Assembly: GCA_031285085.1 (NCBI GenBank)
Contig: JAITWW010000073.1
Coordinates: 1 to 11,252, forward strand
Direction of reading: 5' to 3'
DNA from: Candidatus Methanofilum arcanum
GTDB taxonomy: Archaea > Halobacteriota > Methanomicrobia > Methanomicrobiales > Methanospirillaceae
DNA length: 11,252 bases
This document shows positions 6,840-11,252 of the stretch, piece by piece. Both the position numbers and the translations under genes were made by a program. How positions within the stretch are numbered: the first letter of the stretch is position 1; every line of letters begins with the position of its first letter. The notes beneath the pieces were generated by a model, which saw nothing but the letters and a program-made list of their open reading frames with translations, was not told where the DNA came from and ran no database searches.

Positions 6840-8048
6840 ATGAGAGAAAAAAGCATAAAAGATCCAGTTCACGGCTCAATTACGGTCTCACAGGCCATGC
6901 GTGAGCTTCTTGATCTCAGAGCAGTACAGCGCCTGCGCCATGTGCGTCAGCTTGGTTTCTCATACCTCGTCTATCCTGGAGCAAATCACACGAGATTTGA
7001 ACACTCTCTTGGAACGATGCATCTGGCAGCAAAAGCTGCATCACACCTTTCTCTTTCAGATGAGGAGTTTACCCTTGTCACGAGTTCTGCACTTCTGCAT
7101 GATATTGGGCATGGTCCCTACTCACATTCAATTGAACTTCTCATCGAAGAAAAACTTGGAACACAGCACACATACATCAAACCCCTTTTGCATGATCCTT
7201 TTGTTCAAGATGCTCTCTGTGCTCTTGATCTTGATGCCCGTGAGATTGATGCCATGATATCAGGAACGCATCAGTTGGCAGAGATACTTCATGGAGATAT
7301 TGATGTTGACAGAATGGATTATCTTCGCCGTGATGCTCATTACACAGGTGTTCCCTATGGGACAGTAGACTGCGAACGCCTTATTCATTCTCTGCAGCTT
7401 GGAGATGATGGCCTTGTATTAGAAGAAAGTGGCATCCATGCAGCAGAGTCTCTCATCATTGCACGAACGCTTATGCGGCCTTCTGTGTACTTTCACCATG
7501 TCAGCAGGATCGCAGAAAAGATGTTTCAACATGCGGTGTGGTGTGCCATGCAGGAGGATATCTCCTCAGCTGAGGTATTTGCACGTCTGGATGATGCAGC
7601 ATGCATGCAAACACTTCTTTGCTCCAAAGAATCAATTATCTCAACCCTTGCAGATCAGCTTTATTCTCGCAATCTGTACAAACGTGCTCTCTATGTTCGA
7701 AGAGATGAGCTGTACTCCCATGAGTGGGGCGAAAAGAGCTATCTCAGTGAGCGGAAATATGCTGAGATCATTGCTGACATCGCCCATGTCTCCCCTGAAC
7801 AGGTGCTTGTTGACATTCCTGAGTTTCCAGGAGATATGCAGATGAATGTCCTGGTTCAAAAAGGGTACGCTGCTGTGCCCCTTGAAGAGCTCTCCCCTCT
7901 TATTGCAACATTAAATCAGACACGAAGAAGTCAGTGGAGACTTGGTGTATATGCTCCACGTGAACTCTCTCGAAAAGTAACTGCCGCAGCATGTGAGATC
8001 TTTCATCTCAAACAACCTACAACACAGGAACGTTTGCTCTCAGCATGA
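6840..8048 (+). CDS. HD-superfamily phosphohydrolase (COG1078-like)
   Basis: This cytoplasmic metal-dependent phosphohydrolase belongs to the dGTPase-like branch of the HD superfamily. Some characterised relatives hydrolyse dNTPs, but the archaeal substrate is not established. From the ATG at 6840 the protein has 402 residues, the normal size. It opens with KSIKDPVHGSI, a hallmark of this family. Then come the metal ligands: His55 in TRFEHSLGT, His87-Asp88 in LLHDIGHGPYSHS, and the distal aspartate in HGDIDVDRMDYLRRDAHYTGVPYG (about 151-174). An in-frame GTG at 6759 would add 27 residues with no family resemblance and no ribosome site, so I prefer 6840, although no SD is visible there either. 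The gene faces the same way as its neighbours but has its own upstream region. A role in nucleotide-pool control is plausible but inferred. Confidence 0.9.
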   Translation: MREKSIKDPVHGSITVSQAMRELLDLRAVQRLRHVRQLGFSYLVYPGANHTRFEHSLGTMHLAAKAASHLSLSDEEFTLVTSSALLHDIGHGPYSHSIELLIEEKLGTQHTYIKPLLHDPFVQDALCALDLDAREIDAMISGTHQLAEILHGDIDVDRMDYLRRDAHYTGVPYGTVDCERLIHSLQLGDDGLVLEESGIHAAESLIIARTLMRPSVYFHHVSRIAEKMFQHAVWCAMQEDISSAEVFARLDDAACMQTLLCSKESIISTLADQLYSRNLYKRALYVRRDELYSHEWGEKSYLSERKYAEIIADIAHVSPEQVLVDIPEFPGDMQMNVLVQKGYAAVPLEELSPLIATLNQTRRSQWRLGVYAPRELSRKVTAAACEIFHLKQPTTQERLLSA

Positions 8049-8052
8049 GTTC

Positions 8053-8082
8053 GATGTACATATATAAGCATTAATGTACATC
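8053..8082. repeat. 9-bp inverted repeat GATGTACAT/ATGTACATC flanking a TATA-like core
   Basis: The arms at 8053-8061 and 8074-8082 are perfect complements separated by 12 bases that contain TATATAAG across the left arm edge. It begins five bases after the HD gene stop. It could be an operator over a promoter for the tRNA-Leu transcript or, less likely, a hairpin ending the HD transcript, as no T run follows. The same half-site occurs as a palindrome at 1942-1951. Confidence 0.4.
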
Positions 8083-8204
8083 ATCTCACATTTCTGAAGA
8101 TCTTAAATGCACAAGATACATATTAAAATCCATCTAACAGGTATTGTCAGCGTAGTGTAGAGACAAATTATTCCTTTCACTTTTAAGGGAAAGGATGTTT
8201 TTTT

Positions 8205-8287
8205 GCGGGGGTAGCCAAGCGGCCAACGGCGAACGACTCAAGATCGCTTCCCATAGGGGTTCAGGGGTTCAAATCCCTTCCCCCGCA
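8205..8287 (+). tRNA. tRNA-Leu (anticodon CAA)
   Basis: A class II tRNA with a long variable arm folds here. The acceptor stem pairs GCGGGGG (8205-8211) with CCCCCGC (8280-8286), followed by discriminator A. The D stem is GCC/GGC, the T arm is AGGGG/CCCTT around TTCAAAT, and the variable arm pairs CCC with GGG. The anticodon loop CTCAAGA holds CAA at 8239-8241, which reads the leucine codon UUG. No CCA is encoded, so it is added after transcription. One oddity is an A-C mismatch in the second pair of the anticodon stem (8233 and 8247). A TATA-like TTTTAAGG near 8182 is suitably placed upstream. Confidence 0.93.
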
Positions 8288-8326
8288 TGCGAGTTATTTC
8301 TCTTTTGACGAATTTTATGATGAGTA

Positions 8327-8332
8327 TTTTTT
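8327..8332 (+). terminator. Oligo-T tract after tRNA-Leu
   Basis: Six consecutive T lie 40 bases after the tRNA, with a shorter TTTT at about 8303-8306. Archaeal tRNA transcripts usually end at T tracts, so this is a likely termination site. Confidence 0.35.
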
Positions 8333-8390
8333 AGTAGGACTATGATATTTTTATTTTCTCTCCTGATTTCACGTGATGACACTCTGCTAT

Positions 8391-8422
8391 TTATTATGGC
8401 ATGTACTTATTATGACATGTAC
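8391..8422 (+). repeat. Two tandem 16-bp repeats upstream of the PKD gene
   Basis: TTATTATGGCATGTAC is followed immediately by TTATTATGACATGTAC, differing at one base. Each unit holds a TATA-like TTATTATG and a CATGTAC. The pair ends 54 bases before the PKD gene start, in its promoter region. Duplicated sites of this kind may be twin regulator sites or a slipped duplication; nothing more can be said. Confidence 0.55.
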
Positions 8423-8475
8423 TCTGTCAAATGGGTGTGCAAACCTTATGTCAGAGAAGTGTGCAATAGTACACT

Positions 8476-9708
8476 ATGCAAAACATACCTGTACAAAAAA
8501 ACAGGGTACCCATAGGAAAACGAGTCTCTTTCAGTATCTTCCTACTGATTCTCGTTTTTGCCAGTGTGTGCGGATCATGTGCTGCAGCAGATGATTATGT
8601 CCGAATAAAAGCAGATCCTATAAGTGGAGATCCTCCACTCACCGTTTCCTTCTCAGCAGATGTGCAATCATCAGCTGGAGTTCCAGCTCGCTATGTGTGG
8701 AGTCTTGGTGATGGAGAACGACGAGGGGAGAAGTCGTTTTCACATACATACACCGAAGAAGGAACATATCGAGTAAACTTGGTAGTGCAGTTTGAAGACG
8801 GAAGTTTTGGATATGCTGATATAGTGCGAATTACTGTTGGAGATGGAACAGTAGCTCCTGTTTCAACAATGGCAACACGAGCTCCAACAAAAGAACCAAC
8901 CACAGCTCCAGCAACTGATTCAACAACTGACTCAACAACTGACTCAACCGCGGATCCAACTACAGCTCCAACACGAGCTCCGACAAGAGCTCCGACACCT
9001 GACCCAACCGCAACCCAAGCAGAACGGCAATCTGCTGTGCCGCCGTCACCTTTTTCCTCTATGCCAGTGAGTGTTACAAATAATAATCCAACATACCCTG
9101 TAACAGTCTCAGCGGCTCCTGTAGAGGGAGTTAGATCCCATATCGTATCATTTACTGTGAGAGAGGCAGGTACGAAAATAAATCGCCCAACCTCGTACTC
9201 CTGGGACTTTGGTGATGGTTCGCGAGGAGGAGGACCTGAGCCACGTCATGTCTATTCAAATGCAGGAACATATTATCCTGTTGTGAGAGTTACCTTTGCT
9301 GATCGCCATCAAGAAATTCTTCAAGTCGCTCCGATTGTTGTCTATGCGACGATGCCAACAGGTCCAATACCGGCCTATGTAATGCCGACACAACCTCCCC
9401 AAGTATCTTCTTCCACAGGCGGGCAAGCAGCGGCTCCTCCCTTAGCACCAGGCGCTGACCTGTACGCAGTTCAGATCCTTACAAACAGAGATTCTGGAAA
9501 ACCTCCACTTCTTGTTCGATTTGACTATGTAGCAGAAGGTGGTGTGCCGCTTCAATGGAAATGGAACTTTGGCAATGGGCAGAAAACCAGCATTGCAAAA
9601 CCATCACATAGTTACAGTACTCCTGGAACCTATGAGGTCACCTTATCTATTCAATTCTATGGAGCAGTATGGATCGAAGCAGAGCCAATTATCATTACAG
9701 TAAGGTAG
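8476..9708 (+). CDS. Secreted protein with three PKD domains
   Basis: This is a predicted surface or secreted protein of 410 residues. A basic N-terminus (QKNRVPIGKR) is followed by a hydrophobic signal segment about residues 18-36 ending in CAAA, where signal peptidase would cut near residue 39. Three PKD Ig-like domains follow, each with the family core: WSLGDG at residue 75, WDFGDG at 243 and WNFGNG at 363, each ending with a strand after YxxxGTY. A Thr/Pro-rich linker (about 133-185) separates the first two. It contains three TDST repeats and TRAP repeats and is a likely O-glycosylation target. No membrane anchor or sorting motif is visible at the C-terminus. Such domains mediate protein or carbohydrate contact at methanogen surfaces; the ligand is unknown. 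A stop at 8467 fixes ATG 8476 as the earliest start; there is no SD. The next gene starts after five bases. Confidence 0.9.
   Translation: MQNIPVQKNRVPIGKRVSFSIFLLILVFASVCGSCAAADDYVRIKADPISGDPPLTVSFSADVQSSAGVPARYVWSLGDGERRGEKSFSHTYTEEGTYRVNLVVQFEDGSFGYADIVRITVGDGTVAPVSTMATRAPTKEPTTAPATDSTTDSTTDSTADPTTAPTRAPTRAPTPDPTATQAERQSAVPPSPFSSMPVSVTNNNPTYPVTVSAAPVEGVRSHIVSFTVREAGTKINRPTSYSWDFGDGSRGGGPEPRHVYSNAGTYYPVVRVTFADRHQEILQVAPIVVYATMPTGPIPAYVMPTQPPQVSSSTGGQAAAPPLAPGADLYAVQILTNRDSGKPPLLVRFDYVAEGGVPLQWKWNFGNGQKTSIAKPSHSYSTPGTYEVTLSIQFYGAVWIEAEPIIITVR
8914..8961 (+). repeat. 12-bp tandem repeats in the PKD linker
   Basis: ACTGATTCAACA and two ACTGACTCAAC(A/C) copies repeat at exactly 12-base spacing and are followed by a diverged fourth unit, coding for TDST-type tetrapeptides. 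Similar AGCTCCGACA units follow to about 8999. Length variation between strains is likely, and it would change the linker without breaking the frame. Confidence 0.75.
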
Positions 9709-9713
9709 AAACC

Positions 9714-10562
9714 ATGCGAACTGCAGCAATACTCTGTATCTTATGTATCATGTTTGGAGTTGCCATTGGCCCTGTCCATGCAGCTCTTCCGACCTATCTC
9801 TCGATTGCTGGATCACAGCTCGGAGTGGAGGATCCAAATGGTCCTCTCATAGTTGGTGTCTTATCGACCTCAACTGCTTTTCCATTGTCAAACCGTATCA
9901 TTTTATTTGAAGCATCAAAAAATGGTGAATTTCCAGGTACAAGCACATCCGTTGTTGGAAAGGCTGTCACCAATAGAGATGGAGAGTTTCGATTCCGTCC
10001 TTCTTCTTTTTCTCAGGGTCCATACTTTAGAGCAATGTATGCAGGAGATAGTGATTATGATGGTGCAAGAAGTGAAGTCATAGAGATATCTCCTCTGCTT
10101 GAAGAGGCAAAGGTAGCACGATATCAAGATGGCCCTGGAAATCTCTATGTCTCTACATCACCATCAAATGCTGATGTGTATCTCAACGATGAACTTGTCG
10201 GAAAAACAGACACTACCATACGTGGCATTCCAGGTGGAGAGTACGATGTAACATTTGTACTTGATGGATATCTGAATGCAACATACTCAGTGCTTATCTC
10301 TCCAAAAAAGACTGCTAGCATCGTTATTTCACTTCACCCATCTGTGATCTCTGTTCCAAATCCTTTTGATGAGTTTGTTGCAGCGATGGGAGATATGGAT
10401 CTTGTGGTAGGAATTAGTAGTGGCCCAGCATCATTTGAGTTACGCCAAAACACATCGGATCCTGCATCAATTCCACACAATGTGAATGTGATTCAGTTTT
10501 CAGATCCTCGTGATACATCATATCTTGTGTTTGTCTCACCCAATTGGGATGCGGTAGAATAA
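9714..10562 (+). CDS. Secreted PEGA-domain protein
   Basis: The predicted secreted protein has 282 residues. A signal peptide covers about residues 1-23 (RTAAILCILCIMFGVAIGPVHA), with cleavage expected after VHA. Residues about 25-125 look like an Ig-type beta sandwich, with GKAVTNRDGEFRFRP and YAGDSDYDGARSE resembling bacterial Ig-like repeats. Residues about 142-210 are a PEGA domain: a beta-rich GNLYVSTSPSNADVYLNDE start, then VGKTDTTIRGIPGGEYDVTF. The rest is unrecognised. No membrane anchor is visible. It starts five bases after the PKD gene stop, with AAGGT overlapping that stop region as a weak SD, so the two genes form one operon and probably act together at the cell surface. An in-frame start at 9669 lies inside the PKD gene and would hide the signal peptide, so 9714 is preferred. 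Confidence 0.85.
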   Translation: MRTAAILCILCIMFGVAIGPVHAALPTYLSIAGSQLGVEDPNGPLIVGVLSTSTAFPLSNRIILFEASKNGEFPGTSTSVVGKAVTNRDGEFRFRPSSFSQGPYFRAMYAGDSDYDGARSEVIEISPLLEEAKVARYQDGPGNLYVSTSPSNADVYLNDELVGKTDTTIRGIPGGEYDVTFVLDGYLNATYSVLISPKKTASIVISLHPSVISVPNPFDEFVAAMGDMDLVVGISSGPASFELRQNTSDPASIPHNVNVIQFSDPRDTSYLVFVSPNWDAVE

Positions 10563-10568
10563 AGAAAT

Positions 10569-10611
10569 CCTCGCCAGGCACGGCGAGGACGCCTCGCCAA
10601 GCACGGCGAGG
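10569..10611. repeat. Tandem GC-rich hairpins downstream of the PEGA gene
   Basis: Two copies of a 23-bp unit stand side by side. Each is a perfect 7-bp stem CCTCGCC/GGCGAGG around a 6-base loop (AGGCAC, then AAGCAC). The unit copies differ at only two positions. GC content is about 75 percent in a largely AT-rich window. They begin six bases after the PEGA stop and could act as an mRNA 3'-end structure or be part of a mobile element end. The symmetry leaves the strand undefined. Confidence 0.8.
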
Positions 10612-10718
10612 GCGCGCCTCCCGTGAAGCCATCTTCCTTCGTCAGATGACTTAGGAGGGATTACCCATCCGCTCTTGAGAGTAACCAGGGGATATAACCT
10701 AAACTCCCACTGTTTGTT

Positions 10719-10839
10719 ACATATACATTTTCTTAATCAGATTATTTTGAGTTATTTTGGTTTTAGAGCAAAATAAAAGGCTAAACCCCTCTTTCAATGT
10801 ATATGTACATATGACATATACATCAAAAGGGTTCAAGCC
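10719..10839. repeat. Nested AT-rich inverted repeats
   Basis: ATGTATATGT (10797-10806) and ACATATACAT (10814-10823) form a perfect 10-bp hairpin with loop ACATATG. A second ACATATACAT lies at 10719-10728, extended by one base to pair as an 11-mer with 10796-10806. Outside the inner hairpin, GGCT...ACCC (from 10779) and GGGTT...AGCC (to 10839) form an imperfect outer stem. Alternate pairing partners suggest a switchable RNA structure or a subterminal palindrome of a mobile element. Confidence 0.55.
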
Positions 10840-10941
10840 ACTGTACTCATTAAAGAAGCCCATATTAACTTCCAAACTGAGAATAACATTTTTCAAAAAT
10901 ATATAATATAGGTCCTAAATGTTCTTTAAATTGTGAATTCG

Positions 10942-10963
10942 GGATCGGATGTTTCTCCGATCC
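10942..10963. repeat. Perfect 8-bp hairpin upstream of a TATA box
   Basis: GGATCGGA and TCCGATCC are perfect complements around TGTTTC. The hairpin ends four bases before the TATA box at 10968, so it may be an operator; it has no T tract typical of a terminator. Confidence 0.5.
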
Positions 10964-10967
10964 ATAC

Positions 10968-10976
10968 TTATATAAA
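10968..10976 (+). promoter_or_regulatory. Strong TATA box, TTATATAAA
   Basis: This is a near-ideal archaeal TATA box. Initiation about 26 bases downstream would fall at the ATG at 10999, giving a leaderless or nearly leaderless transcript across the 30-bp tandem repeats. Confidence 0.45.
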
Positions 10977-11028
10977 TATTTTGGTGCTTGATGGGAACAT
11001 GTATATGCAACGAAGCATGGGAATTTAG

Positions 11029-11118
11029 GATATAAAAGACGAAAACATCCAGCCAGGGGACATCAAATACGCAAACCAACAACCATGCGACATCAAAGAC
11101 GCACCTGAACAACCGTTC
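11029..11118 (+). repeat. Three 30-bp tandem repeats
   Basis: Units at 11029-11058, 11059-11088 and 11089-11118 share the opening GA(T/C)AT(A/C)AAA and a late CA(A/G)CC(A/G). A fourth start, GAC, follows at 11119. A period divisible by three suggests a coding origin. The spacing is not that of a CRISPR array, because the units are contiguous with no spacers. Confidence 0.7.
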
Positions 11119-11162
11119 GACGGGTATGCGACCAACGGAAGCATACCCCAAGTGCTTTTACT

Positions 11163-11183
11163 CAATTTTTTTGCAAAAAATTG
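11163..11183 (-). terminator. Hairpin terminator of the minus-strand gene
   Basis: CAATTTTTT and AAAAAATTG form a perfect 9-bp stem with loop TGC directly after the stop codon of the minus-strand gene. It carries T runs when read on either strand, so it could end transcripts from both sides. Confidence 0.6.
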
Positions 11184-11252
11184 TTACTGATTTTTGGCTA
11201 TAAGCGCAGTAACTCCTGCAACGACAGCTGCAACCTTTTTTCCATCTCGAAG
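11184..11252 (-). CDS. C-terminal end of an unidentified gene, cut by the window edge
   Basis: Twenty-two codons run from the window edge to a TAA at 11184-11186, read on the minus strand. The tail is LRDGKKVAAVVAGVTALIAKNQ, an alanine- and valine-rich amphipathic or hydrophobic helix ending in charged residues. It is followed at once by a good hairpin terminator, which supports a real gene end. I do not recognise the protein from so short a tail. It converges on the small plus-strand repeat frame and overlaps its last codons. Confidence 0.5.
   Translation of the reverse strand, partial: LRDGKKVAAVVAGVTALIAKNQ

Larger units (their letters stand above)
10563..11183. other. Repeat-rich non-coding region downstream of the PEGA gene
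   Basis: No conserved gene is seen. In order it holds a GC-rich pair of hairpins (10569-10611), a purine-pyrimidine mosaic with small stems up to about 10700, AT-rich nested inverted repeats (10719-10839), a clean 8-bp hairpin (10942-10963), a strong TATA box (10968-10976) and three 30-bp tandem repeats (11029-11118). Open frames on the minus strand across this stretch reflect the repeats rather than a recognisable protein. Confidence 0.6.
10999..11190 (+). pseudogene. Amber-interrupted small frame with three 10-residue repeats
   Basis: From ATG 10999 the frame reads nine codons, then TAG at 11026-11028, then stays open to TGA at 11188. The part after TAG contains three tandem decapeptides, DIKDENIQPG, DIKYANQQPC and DIKDAPEQPF, encoded by 30-bp units at 11029, 11059 and 11089. 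Several differences between units fall at third codon positions (GAT/GAC, ATA/ATC), which fits past coding on this strand. I do not recognise the protein. It may be a decayed gene. Read-through or pyrrolysine at TAG is conceivable, but pyrrolysine is known mainly from Methanosarcinaceae and Methanomassiliicoccales, and no such gene is in this window. The opposite strand is also open, with VFDV-type repeats, so the coding strand is not certain. Confidence 0.3.

Noticed and set aside
8205..8291. tRNA-Leu as an integration site for a mobile element
   Set aside because: No duplicated tRNA 3' end, integrase or phage gene is visible downstream in the window; GGGTTCAAG at 10830 is too short a match.
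11029..11118. CRISPR array
   Set aside because: The 30-bp units are contiguous and diverged, with no spacers, no constant direct repeat and no cas genes.
10915..11151. Minus-strand 78-codon frame with VFDV repeats
   Set aside because: The repeated peptide follows from the 30-bp DNA repeat; it has no ribosome site and no recognisable domain. The plus frame explains the third-position differences somewhat better.

Overview
The window looks like a chromosomal segment of a methanogenic archaeon, most likely of the Methanomicrobiales. It carries mch, a core gene of CO2-reducing methanogenesis. It has a tRNA-Leu without an encoded CCA, TATA-box-like promoters, and secreted PKD and PEGA repeat proteins of the kind common in that order. 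The order is an inference from gene content, not from a search. Most of the DNA is AT-rich.

Layout: 1-464 is an AT-rich upstream region; 465-1424 is mch. A gene-poor stretch of about 860 bp follows. Next comes an arsenic-resistance cassette, all on the + strand: an ArsR-DUF2703-ArsD fusion (2286-3599), the ATPase arsA (3615-5354) and an ACR3-type arsenite permease (5492-6565). No arsenate reductase gene (arsC) is present. The cassette has strong bacterial-style Shine-Dalgarno (SD) sites that its neighbours mostly lack, and its proteins resemble clostridial versions, so I infer lateral acquisition. Downstream are an HD-domain phosphohydrolase (6840-8048), tRNA-Leu(CAA) (8205-8287), and a tight pair encoding a three-PKD secreted protein (8476-9708) and a PEGA secreted protein (9714-10562). 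The last 700 bp is repeat-rich non-coding DNA: two tandem GC-rich hairpins, nested AT-rich inverted repeats and three 30-bp tandem repeats. It ends in the C-terminus of a minus-strand gene cut by the window edge.

How the genes work together: in the ars cassette an As(III)-sensing repressor, an ArsD-type metallochaperone, the ArsA pump ATPase and the ACR3 permease form a complete sensing, delivery and extrusion chain for arsenite. Sensor and chaperone lie in one cysteine-rich polypeptide with a thioredoxin-like DUF2703 module between them. A relic SD and ATG for arsD remain inside the fusion. A cluster of three consecutive out-of-frame stop codons sits just after DUF2703. Together these suggest the fusion arose by an indel joining two formerly separate genes. 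This is the most interesting feature of the window. Secondary points are a recurring GATGTACAT palindrome beside TATA-like sequences, the GC-rich hairpin island, and an amber-interrupted small reading frame with 10-residue repeats behind a strong TATA box.
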